In this document: piece after piece, positions 1-5,921 of the stretch | Layout: every line of letters starts with the position of its first letter | Position numbering within the stretch: the stretch's first letter is position 1 | Assembly: GCA_020028375.1 (NCBI GenBank) | Contig: JAHZNX010000201.1 | Coordinates: forward strand, 1-6,609 | Direction: 5' to 3' | DNA length: 6,609 bases | DNA from: Betaproteobacteria bacterium | GTDB lineage: Bacteria; Pseudomonadota; Gammaproteobacteria; Burkholderiales; SG8-41 | Made by a program: the position numbers and the translations under genes | The notes under the pieces: model-generated | Databases searched by the model: none | Told to the model about the DNA's origin: nothing | Seen by the model: only the letters and a program-made list of their open reading frames with translations

Positions 1-12
1 AACTTATTTTCT

Positions 13-40
13 GGAAAGCTTGCGGTCAGGCAAGCTTTCC
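13..40 (-). terminator. Hairpin over the secA stop codon, possible terminator
   Basis: A perfect 10-bp inverted repeat (GGAAAGCTTG at 13-22 and CAAGCTTTCC at 31-40) encloses an 8-base loop that contains the secA TGA. The stem is strong and sits where a 3' end is expected. In the direction of secA transcription it is followed by an A-rich stretch rather than a U tract, so it does not meet the standard intrinsic-terminator pattern. It may instead protect the 3' end of the mRNA. Only 12 bp of downstream sequence are visible. Confidence 0.45.
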
Positions 41-2735
41 ATGGCAGTGCTTGTACTTCTTGCCCGAGCCGCATGGGCAGGGATCGTTGCGGCCGACCTT
101 CTCGGCGCCCCGCACGAACGGCTGCGGCCGCTCGGCCACCGCGACGTCGCCTTCCGCTTCCGCCTCGACGGCGGTGCCGCCGCTGCCCGCCAATTCGGCG
201 TGTTGGTATTGTATGTTCCGCGGCGCCGCCGGCTCTTCCACCGCCGCGAGCTCCTGGGCGCTGCGGATCTGCACCGTCATCAGGATCTTCGTGACCTCGG
301 TCTTGATCGACTCCAGCATCATGGAAAAGAGCTCGAACGCCTCGCGCTTGTATTCCTGGGTCGGGTTCTTCTGCGCGTAGCCGCGCAGGTGGATGCCCTG
401 GCGCAGGTGGTCGAGCGCGGCGAGGTGCTCTCGCCAGTGGGTGTCGAGGCTCTGCAGCATGATCGCGCGCTCGTAGTGGCGCATCGCCTGCGGGTCCACG
501 GCCGCGATCTTGTCCTCGTACTGCTTGCGCGCGGCGTCGATGATGCGGCGGTGCAGCTCCTCCTCCTCGAGCTCGGGCTGGTCCTTCAACCAGCGCGCCA
601 CCCCGAGCTTCAACTGGAGCTCGGCTTCCAGCGTCTTCTCCAGCCCCGCCACGTCCCACTGCTCCTCCAGGCTCCCCGGCGGTATGTGCTGGTTGATGCT
701 GCCGTTGATGACATCGGCACGCATGGCTCGCAGGGTATCCGAGATATCGATTGACTCCAGCAGCTCGTTGCGCTGCTGGTAGATGACTTTTCTCTGGTCG
801 TTCGCGACGTCGTCGTATTCCAGCAGGTGCTTGCGGATGTCGAAGTTGCGCGATTCGACCTTGCGCTGGGCGTTCTCGATGGAGCGCGTCACCCAGCGGT
901 GCTCGATCGCCTCGTCCTCCGGCATCTTCAACCGCTCCATGATCGCCGCCACGCGATCGGAGGCGAAGATCCTCAGCAGCGGATCCTCGAGCGAAAGGTA
1001 GAACCGGCTCGACCCGGGATCCCCCTGGCGCCCGGAGCGGCCGCGCAGCTGGTTGTCGATGCGGCGCGATTCGTGCCGTTCGGTGCCGACGATGTGCAGC
1101 CCCCCCGCCGCGACCACCTGGTTGTGCAGTTTCTGCCACTCGATGCGCACGGCCTCGGCCTGCTTCCTGCGGCTCGCCTCGTCGAGCGCGGGCTCGGCCA
1201 GCAGCCGGTTGATCTCCGGCTCGGGATTGCCGCCCAGCACGATGTCGGTGCCGCGGCCCGCCATGTTGGTGGCGATGGTGATCATCTTGGGCCGTCCGGC
1301 CTGGATCACGATCTCGGCCTCGCGCGCGTGCTGCTTGGCATTCAACACGTTGTGCGGCAGCTTCTCCTTCTTGAGCATCTCGGACAGCAGCTCCGAGTTC
1401 TCGATCGACGTGGTGCCAACCAGAGTCGGCTGGTCGCGCTCGTAGCAGTCCTTGATGTCGTTGATGATCGCACGGTGCTTCTCGCGCGCCGTGCGGTAGA
1501 CCTGGTCCATGCGGTCTTCGCGGATCATCCTCATGTGCGTGGGAATCACGATGGTCTCGAGCCCGTAGATCTGCTGGAACTCGTAAGCCTCGGTGTCCGC
1601 CGTCCCGGTCATGCCGGCGAGCTTGCCGTACATGCGGAAGTAGTTCTGGAACGTGATCGTCGCGAGCGTCTGGTTCTCCTTCTGGATCTCGACGCCCTCC
1701 TTGGCCTCGACCGCCTGGTGCAGGCCGTCCGACCAGCGCCGCCCCGGCATCAGCCGGCCGGTGAACTCGTCCACGATGATGATTTCGCCGCCCTGCACCA
1801 CGTACTGCTGGTCGCGGTGAAACAGGCTGTGGGCCCGCAGCGCGGCGTTCATGTGGTGCATCAAGTGGATGTTGGCCGGATCGTAGAGGCTCGTCCCGGG
1901 CGTGAGCAGGCCCGCTTTCGCCAGCAATTCCTCCGCGTGCTCGTGCCCCTGCTCCGACAGCAGCACCTGGTGCGCCTTCTCGTCCACCCAGTAGTCGCCC
2001 GCGGCGTCCTCCTTATTCTGGCGCACGAGACTGGGGACGACCCGGTTCATGCGGACGTAGAGATCGGTGGTGTCCTCGGCCTGCCCCGAGATGATGAGCG
2101 GCGTGCGCGCCTCGTCGATCAGGATCGAGTCCACCTCGTCCACGATCGCGTAGTGCAGCCCGCGCTGCACCCGCTCGGGCAAGGTTGACCCCCACGGTGA
2201 GGCCCAGGAAGAGGTAGATCTTGCCCATCCAGTCGGCGTCGCGGCTGGCCAGGTAATCGTTGACCGTCACGATGTGCACGCCTTCGCCGGCGAGCGAGTT
2301 GAGATAGGCGGGAAGGGTCGCGACCAGCGTCTTGCCCTCGCCGGTGCGCATTTCCGCGATCTTCCCGTTGTGGAGCGCCACGCCGCCGACGAGCTGCATG
2401 TCGAAATGGCGCATGTTGAGGGTGCGCCGGGCGGCTTCGCGCACCACCGCGAACGCTTCCGGCAACAGTTCCTCGATGGCTTCCCGGCGGGCGTCCTTCC
2501 GCTCGCTCGCCAGCCGCTCCCCGCGCTCGGCGTCGTCGCCGGCATCCCCGGAGACCCGCGCGAGCCGGTCGCGGATGCGGGCGCGGAATTCGTCGGTCTT
2601 GGCGCGCAGTCCCGCATCCGTCAGGGTCTGCATCTGCGGCTCGAGCGCGTTGATCGCGCGCACCTGGCGCCCGTACTGGCGCAGCAGCCGGTCGTTCCGG
2701 CTGCCGAAGATCTTTCTCAGTATCGACTGGATCAT
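26..2735 (-). pseudogene. secA: SecA preprotein translocase ATPase, interrupted by an internal deletion with frameshift
   Basis: SecA is the cytoplasmic ATPase that drives unfolded preproteins through SecYEG. The first piece (2735 to about 2181, 185 residues) opens MIQSILRKIFGSRNDR, a typical SecA start, and carries Walker A MRTGEGKT (about 129-136) and VTVNDYLASRDA. The second piece (about 2179 to 26, 717 residues, other frame) begins PERVQRGLHYA, then Walker B DEVD, DEARTPLIISG, GMTGTADTEA, NMAGRGTDIVLGG, the QLRGRSGRQGDPGSS arginine-finger motif, the helical scaffold (LDTHWREHLAALDHLRQGI) and the C-terminal zinc tail CPCGSGKKYKHCH, which binds SecB and lipids. Roughly 38 residues, including the family segment around YGTNNEFGFDYLRDN, are missing at the joint, so as written translation stops after 240 aa at 2013. 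Start supported by homology only: no clear Shine-Dalgarno precedes it. Identity is certain; whether the lesion is real or an assembly error is open. Confidence 0.95.
2177..2186 (-). other. secA: Deletion / frameshift junction inside secA
   Basis: On the minus strand the codons for GLTVGVNL end at 2181. The family sequence resumes at PERVQRGLHY from 2179, one base out of phase. In E. coli SecA about 38 residues lie between the equivalent points (after GLTVGINL and before ERVQRK). The missing DNA is therefore estimated at about 113 bp (a multiple of three minus one). The exact edges cannot be fixed without the intact sequence. Confidence 0.85.
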
Positions 2736-2752
2736 TCGCCGCGGGCCATGCT

Positions 2753-2784
2753 AAACAAAAAGGGGTGGGGACACGCCCCACCCC
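2753..2784 (-). terminator. Rho-independent terminator of the M23 peptidase gene
   Basis: A perfect 9-bp stem, GGGGTGGGG (2762-2770) pairing with CCCCACCCC (2776-2784), has a 5-base loop. On the minus strand it is followed directly by TTTTTGTTT. It lies 24 bp beyond the M23 stop codon and 17 bp before the secA ATG. The stem, loop and U tract fit the intrinsic-terminator pattern exactly in this orientation. Its position implies that secA is either insulated from upstream transcription or reached only by readthrough. Confidence 0.88.
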
Positions 2785-2808
2785 CTTGCCAAATCCCGGT
2801 CTCTCGAA

Positions 2809-3726
2809 TCAGCTCGGCAACCGCAGGAACCGCGTCGGATTGACCGGCGCCCCGCGCTGGCGCACCTCGAAATGCAGGTGGGTGCCGGTCGCACGCCCCG
2901 TCTTGCCGACTTCGCCGATCTTCGCGCCCCGGAGCACCACATCTCCGATCTTCACCAGCCGCTTCGAAGCGTGCGCGTAACGCGTGACCAGATTGTTGCC
3001 GTGATCGATCTCGATCATATTACCATACTGCGGGTGCACGTCCGAGTAGATGACGACGCCGCCCGCAGCCGCGCGAAACGCGGTGCCATGCTCGGCCATG
3101 ACGTCGATGCCTTCGTGAAAGGCGCGCTGACCGGTGAACGGATCGATGCGCCAGCCGAAGTTCGATGAATACCAGCCGCCCTCGACCGGCAGGATGGTCG
3201 GAAGCAGCTTCTTCTTCGCGCTGTCGAGCGTGAACAGCGATTCGAGCACGCCAAGCTTGTCGCCGCGGTCTTCGACCTGCCGCGTCAGCAGGTCGAGCTG
3301 ACGCGTGAAGTCGCTGAGCGAGAGGTCCTGCGGCGGCAGCGACGATACCGCGCCGCCGCGCGCCGGAGGTTCATTGAATACCAGATCCTGGGGCTTGAAC
3401 CCCGCCAGCTTGGCGAGCCGCTCGCCCAGGGTGTCGAGGCGCACCAGTTGCGCCTGCATCTGCCCGAGCCTGACGGCCATCGCATTGAGATTCTCGCGCA
3501 GATACGACTCGGTCCGCGCGTGCTGTTCCTGCTGGGCCGACAGGAGGATCGTCTGCAGGTAGGGAACGTTGAGCTCGGCGGCAAAGCGCAGCAGCACGTA
3601 ATTGATCGCGGATGCGAGCGCCAGCACGGAAACGATCAAGCCCAGGCCGAGCAGCGCGAACTGCGGCAGCCCCAGGCTTATGGTCTTCGCCTTCGCCAGT
3701 TTTCCCGAAACCAGGATAATATTCAT
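2809..3726 (-). CDS. Membrane-anchored M23-family metallopeptidase (LytM / peptidoglycan endopeptidase-like)
   Basis: 305 aa. Family members cut peptide cross-links of peptidoglycan or, when degenerate, activate other hydrolases. A short cytoplasmic N-terminus precedes one hydrophobic helix at about 23-46, giving a periplasmic body tethered to the inner membrane. A helical, coiled-coil-like stretch follows (about 55-110), then a Pro/Ser-rich linker, a second helical part (135-170) and the M23 domain from about 182 to 300. Zinc ligands are visible: H204 and D208 in HEGID, and H285 in HLHFEV. H252 (RYAH) and H283 complete the active-site set, so catalytic activity is likely. The ATG at 3726 is preceded by AGGAG at 3734-3738 with 7-base spacing. 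It lies in the slot between dciA and secA where such a gene is found in Pseudomonas and related bacteria. The exact substrate cannot be read from sequence. Confidence 0.93.
   Translation of the reverse strand: MNIILVSGKLAKAKTISLGLPQFALLGLGLIVSVLALASAINYVLLRFAAELNVPYLQTILLSAQQEQHARTESYLRENLNAMAVRLGQMQAQLVRLDTLGERLAKLAGFKPQDLVFNEPPARGGAVSSLPPQDLSLSDFTRQLDLLTRQVEDRGDKLGVLESLFTLDSAKKKLLPTILPVEGGWYSSNFGWRIDPFTGQRAFHEGIDVMAEHGTAFRAAAGGVVIYSDVHPQYGNMIEIDHGNNLVTRYAHASKRLVKIGDVVLRGAKIGEVGKTGRATGTHLHFEVRQRGAPVNPTRFLRLPS
3715..3720 (+). promoter_or_regulatory. Candidate -10 element for dciA, inside the M23 gene start
   Basis: GATAAT is the best -10-like hexamer upstream of dciA. A weak -35 match, TTCGCC at 3692-3697, lies 17 bp away. 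Transcription would start near 3727, leaving a leader of about 22 bases before the GTG. The -35 is poor (3 of 6), so this is only a candidate. Because only 23 bp separate the two divergent starts, any dciA promoter must overlap the 5' end of the M23 gene. Confidence 0.25.
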
Positions 3727-3749
3727 CGTCCTACTCCTGACACCCCCCA

Positions 3750-4196
3750 GTGCCTGTCCAGAAGATCGGCGATGTCATCGCCCGCTCCGGCGGCCTTGAG
3801 GCCCTTGCACTCCACGCCCGCCGCCTGAGCGACCTGCAGCAGCTTCTGCTTGAAGCGACTCCCTCTGAGCTTGCCGCGGCAATCCGGGTGACCGACCTGA
3901 AGGCGGGGACCCTTGTTGTCCTGGCTGACAATCCCGCCGTGGCAGCCAAACTCCGGCAGCTTGCGCCGCGACTCCTAAAACACGTTCAAAAACAACAGGC
4001 GGAGATTACTGGAATCCGGGTGGGTGTGCAAGTAAAAACGCACAAAATCAAGGACGAGCATGAAGTCACGAAGCACCCGTTACCCCCTGAAGCCATTAAG
4101 AATTTGGGAGGGCTTGCGGAAGCGCTTCCGGCCTCGCCGTTGAAGTCCGCGCTGGCGCGAATGCTCGCGCGGCGCAATTCCACAAAGCGGAACTAG
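3750..4196 (+). CDS. dciA: DUF721 / DciA-type protein, replicative helicase loader
   Basis: 148 aa, the only plus-strand gene here. The DUF721 core spans about residues 22-95, with the family-like run AAAIRVTDLKAGTLVVLADNPAVAAKLRQLAPRLL split by short changes from other members. DciA proteins bind DnaB and help load it on DNA in bacteria that lack DnaC. The C-terminal third is basic and less conserved (KTHKIKDEHE, then a helix ending LARRNSTKRN). The GTG at 3750 is the first usable start after an in-frame stop at 3738; no Shine-Dalgarno is visible, so a weak or leader-poor start is likely. Its middle (about 3975-4110) is noticeably richer in A/T than its neighbours. It converges on the small membrane gene with 13 bp between stop codons. 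Family assignment is by motif recognition; the helicase role is from family knowledge. Confidence 0.85.
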   Translation: MPVQKIGDVIARSGGLEALALHARRLSDLQQLLLEATPSELAAAIRVTDLKAGTLVVLADNPAVAAKLRQLAPRLLKHVQKQQAEITGIRVGVQVKTHKIKDEHEVTKHPLPPEAIKNLGGLAEALPASPLKSALARMLARRNSTKRN

Positions 4197-4209
4197 GATA
4201 CGCGGCGGC

Positions 4210-4395
4210 TCAGACCACCAGTACCAGTCGCTCGAGCAGGTAGAGCGCGAGAAACACCAGCAGGAATACAAAGGCGAACTGGAATAGCCGCCAGGCGAAA
4301 GTAAGGTAGCGCCGGTTGCGCGTGAAGAGGTAAAGCACGATCGCACCGACGATCCCGATCAGGACCAGGACGCCGATCAGCCTGAGTACGACCAT
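4210..4395 (-). CDS. Small two-helix inner-membrane protein, function unknown
   Basis: 61 aa, nearly all hydrophobic. Helix one covers about residues 3-24 (MVVLRLIGVLVLIGIVGAIV). A basic turn, TRNRR (25-29), follows, then an amphipathic start and helix two at about 37-54 (FQFAFVFLLVFLALYLL), ending ERLVLVV. The positive turn predicts a hairpin with both ends outside and the turn in the cytoplasm (inside-positive rule). It follows lpxC in the same direction after 36 bp and is probably co-transcribed with it. The start has only a weak GGA upstream. I do not recognise a named family. Composition, complete reading frame and position between two conserved genes support a real gene, but no function can be given. 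Confidence 0.72.
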   Translation of the reverse strand: MVVLRLIGVLVLIGIVGAIVLYLFTRNRRYLTFAWRLFQFAFVFLLVFLALYLLERLVLVV

Positions 4396-4411
4396 GCGCG
4401 GTTTCTAGTCC

Positions 4412-4431
4412 GCGGCGATGCGGGTCGCCGC
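4412..4431 (-). other. Hairpin between lpxC and the small membrane gene
   Basis: A perfect 7-bp inverted repeat (GCGGCGA at 4412-4418, TCGCCGC at 4425-4431) with a 6-base loop begins at the base after the lpxC stop codon. No U tract follows on the minus strand. It is more likely an RNA-stability or partial attenuation element than a full terminator. In GC-rich DNA such stems also arise by chance. Confidence 0.4.
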
Positions 4432-5343
4432 TCAGGCCGGCTGGGGCTGCCAGGCGAAGAACGCGGGCGCGTCCTCTTCGCGTTCGAAACTGATGAACTC
4501 CCAGGAGGGCTTGTCCTCGAGCAGCCGGCGCAGCAGCCGGTTGTTGAGCGCGTGCCCCGATTTGTGCCCGGAGAAGGCGCCGATGAGGGGATGGCCGAGC
4601 AGATAGAGATCGCCGATCGCGTCGAGCACCTTGTGCTTGACGAACTCGTCCTCGTAGCGCAAGCCGTCGGTGTTGAGCACCCGGTATTCGTCCATCACGA
4701 TCGCGTTGTCGAGGCTGCCGCCCAGCGCGAGCCCCTGCGACCGCAGCGTCTCGACGTCCTGCATGAAGCCGAAGGTGCGCGCGCGGCTCACCTCCTTGAT
4801 GTAGGACGTCGTGGTGAAGTCCACCGTGACCGAGCGGCCCGCCTTCTCGAATACCGGATGCGCGAAATCGATTCCCATGGTGAGCTTGAAGCCGTAATAC
4901 GGCTCGAAGCGCACCCACTTGTCGCCTTCCTTCACCTCGACGGGCTTCAGGATGCGAACGAACTTCTTCGGGGCGCCCTGCTCCTCGATGCCCGCCGATT
5001 GCAGCAGGAACACGAACGGGCCGGCGCTGCCGTCCATGATCGGCACCTCCGGGGCGGTGAGGTCGACGTAGGCATTGTCGATGCCCAGGCCGGCCAGTGC
5101 CGACATCAGATGCTCGACCGTGTAGATCCGCGCATCGTTCTTTTCCAGGCAGGAGGAGAGCCGGGTGTCGCCAACCGCGTACGGCTCGCCCTTGATCTCC
5201 ACCGGCGGCTGAAGATCGATGCGCCGGAACACGATGCCGGTATTTGCCGCCGCCGGCCGCAGCGTCATGTAGATCTTGGTGCCGGTGTGCAGCCCCACGC
5301 CGGTCGCGCGGATGATGTTCTTCAGCGTGCGTTGCTGGATCAA
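4432..5343 (-). CDS. lpxC: UDP-3-O-acyl-N-acetylglucosamine deacetylase
   Basis: 303 aa, the usual length. LpxC is the zinc-dependent cytoplasmic enzyme that deacetylates UDP-3-O-acyl-GlcNAc, the committed step of lipid A synthesis. The two-domain family pattern is complete: opening RTLKNIIRATGVGLHTG, then TVEHLMSALAGLGIDNAYV with E77 and H78, the PIMDGSAGPFVFLL motif, SRARTFGFM, and the second-domain motif EFVKHKVLDAIGDLYLLG with H237 and D241. GHKSGHALNN supplies H264, the catalytic acid/base histidine. Zinc ligands by family alignment are H78, H237 and D241. The start is TTG: it gives the family-standard N-terminus MIQQRTLKN and has GGAG at 5351-5354, 7-8 bases upstream. It follows ftsZ in the same direction, the common proteobacterial order, but behind an unusually long repeat-bearing gap. 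No missing residues or frameshift seen. Confidence 0.97.
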   Translation of the reverse strand: MIQQRTLKNIIRATGVGLHTGTKIYMTLRPAAANTGIVFRRIDLQPPVEIKGEPYAVGDTRLSSCLEKNDARIYTVEHLMSALAGLGIDNAYVDLTAPEVPIMDGSAGPFVFLLQSAGIEEQGAPKKFVRILKPVEVKEGDKWVRFEPYYGFKLTMGIDFAHPVFEKAGRSVTVDFTTTSYIKEVSRARTFGFMQDVETLRSQGLALGGSLDNAIVMDEYRVLNTDGLRYEDEFVKHKVLDAIGDLYLLGHPLIGAFSGHKSGHALNNRLLRRLLEDKPSWEFISFEREEDAPAFFAWQPQPA

Positions 5344-5353
5344 GCGAAAACTC

Positions 5354-5367
5354 CCTGAAATTTCAGG
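5354..5367. promoter_or_regulatory. 14-bp perfect palindrome at the lpxC ribosome binding site
   Basis: CCTGAAATTTCAGG is a perfect palindrome. Its lpxC-proximal end merges with the GGGAG Shine-Dalgarno (5351-5355). As DNA it could be an operator for a dimeric regulator. As RNA it could fold into a 5-bp stem with an AAUU loop that competes with ribosome binding. No known operator consensus is claimed. Confidence 0.4.
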
Positions 5368-5368
5368 T

Positions 5369-5397
5369 TCTTAAGTGCATAAGTTTAACACGTTCAA
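5369..5397 (-). promoter_or_regulatory. Weak candidate lpxC promoter in the AT-rich leader
   Basis: The stretch before lpxC (about 5344-5412) is strikingly AT-rich against a GC-rich background. TTGAAC (5392-5397, minus strand) is a fair -35 box, but the hexamer 17 bp downstream, TTAAGA (5369-5374), is a poor -10 box. The base composition supports a promoter somewhere here better than these exact boxes do. Confidence 0.22.
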
Positions 5398-5520
5398 TTG
5401 CTGCCATGCAAAAAACTGACGAAACGTATTGCTGCGAGCGCCATCCGGCTGCGGACGGGGCGGCCCTGGCGCCGACAGCGGCGCAGGATAATCGACCGAC
5501 CGGCGGCGCGATGACCCGCG

Positions 5521-5600
5521 GCCTCGGAACAGAAGTCGGCAAGCATCGAACGCAGCCACGTCGGCCGCCGGCGCGCAGCCTCGGAACAGCTTGTGGCAAG
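5521..5600. repeat. Pair of imperfect 23-bp direct repeats
   Basis: GCCTCGGAACAG followed by a variable 4-5 bases and GGCAAG occurs at 5521-5543 and 5578-5600, offset 57 bp. The first 12 bases are identical. This sequence is unrelated to the REP-like unit. Its role is unknown; it may be a small tandem duplication that has diverged. Confidence 0.6.
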
Positions 5601-5640
5601 AGTCCGAATCCGCACTGTCGGCTGCCTTGCACGCCTCAGC

Positions 5641-5672
5641 GGTCGCACCCGCAAGCGGGCACCTGCTCCACG
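5641..5672 (+). repeat. REP-like hairpin repeat, copy A
   Basis: Begins GGTCGCACCCGCAAGCGGGC and continues ACCTGCTCCACG. The core CCCGCAAGCGGG (5648-5659) is self-complementary around a CAAG tetraloop, and on the minus-strand RNA two G-U pairs extend the stem. Copy B starts exactly 50 bp further on. Confidence 0.75.
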
Positions 5673-5690
5673 CTTCGGCGTGCCCTCCTT

Positions 5691-5714
5691 GGTCGCATCC
5701 CCGCAAGCGGGGCG
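5691..5714 (+). repeat. REP-like hairpin repeat, copy B
   Basis: GGTCGCAT is followed by the perfect stem CCCCGCAAGCGGGG (5699-5712). It is preceded by CGTGCCCTCCTT, the same lead-in that precedes copy D (CGCGCCCTCCTT). The ACCTGCTCC tail of the other copies is absent, so this copy has diverged or is truncated on that side. Confidence 0.7.
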
Positions 5715-5806
5715 CGTCGAGGGGCGGAAGAGGGACCCTCTGGGATCTGACCCCCGGTGACGCGCATGGATCGGCATTGAAACGACGCGCCCTTGATCGG
5801 CTCCAC

Positions 5807-5866
5807 GGTCGCATCCCGCAAGCGGGCCCCTGCTCCACGTTCCGCCGATCCCTGCTCAACGTTCCG
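5807..5866 (+). repeat. REP-like hairpin repeat, copy C, with internal 22-bp duplication
   Basis: GGTCGCAT then the stem CCCGCAAGCGGG (5815-5826). Its tail occurs twice in tandem: CCTGCTCCACGTTCCG at 5829-5844 and CCTGCTCAACGTTCCG at 5851-5866, period 22. That extra unit accounts for the 73-bp spacing to copy D against the 50 bp between A and B. Confidence 0.72.
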
Positions 5867-5879
5867 ACGCGCCCTCCTT

Positions 5880-5921
5880 GGTCGCACCCGCAAGCGGGCA
5901 CCTGCTCCGCCCTCCGACGCG
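5880..5921 (+). repeat. REP-like hairpin repeat, copy D, abutting the ftsZ stop
   Basis: Begins GGTCGCACCCGCAAGCGGGC like copy A, with stem 5887-5898, then ACCTGCTCC and a tail ending CCGACGCGC, also seen at the end of copy C. It runs directly into the ftsZ TAG (5922-5924). On the ftsZ transcript it forms the first 3' UTR hairpin and could stabilise the message or aid termination, although no U tract follows. Confidence 0.72.

Larger units (their letters stand above)
5344..5921. other. 578-bp gene-free interval between ftsZ and lpxC
   Basis: Several open frames cross this stretch on both strands, but their translations are low-complexity Arg/Pro/Ser/Cys-rich readings of the repeats and match no recognisable protein. 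The right half (5641-5921) is dominated by four hairpin repeats. The left half holds one pair of direct repeats (5521-5543, 5578-5600) and the AT-rich lpxC leader. A short inverted repeat, AGAGGG-A-CCCTCT, lies at 5729-5741. No tRNA, rRNA or transposase remnant was seen. Confidence 0.75.

Noticed and set aside
20..754. 244-residue plus-strand frame opposite the secA 3' end
   Set aside because: Antisense shadow of SecA; Arg/Leu-rich composition and no motif.
2013..2182. Programmed frameshift or recoding joining the two secA pieces
   Set aside because: A one-base shift would still leave about 38 conserved residues missing, so recoding cannot yield a normal SecA.
827..2188. Long 453-residue open frame on the plus strand, opposite secA
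   Set aside because: It is the antisense of a clearly conserved SecA coding sequence in GC-rich DNA; its translation is Val/Leu/Arg/His-rich with no recognisable domain.
4193..4918. 241-residue minus-strand frame overlapping lpxC and the small membrane gene
   Set aside because: It is the out-of-frame reading of lpxC; its His/Arg/Ala-rich translation matches nothing, while lpxC is complete in its own frame.
5729..5760. Possible transposon end or insertion remnant around GGGATCTGACCCCC
   Set aside because: Only a short partial inverted repeat; no matching partner end, target duplication or transposase in the window.
5371..5901. Overlapping open frames on both strands in the ftsZ–lpxC gap (also plus 5406-5750 and 5591-6025)
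   Set aside because: They are translations of the REP-like units and GC-rich spacer, with recurring peptides such as HPQAGTCS arising from the repeats; no consistent start signals or family features.
5641..5921. Possible CRISPR array
   Set aside because: Only four copies, unequal spacing (50, 116 and 73 bp starts), copies diverge at one side and the spacers themselves contain repeat material; no cas gene nearby.
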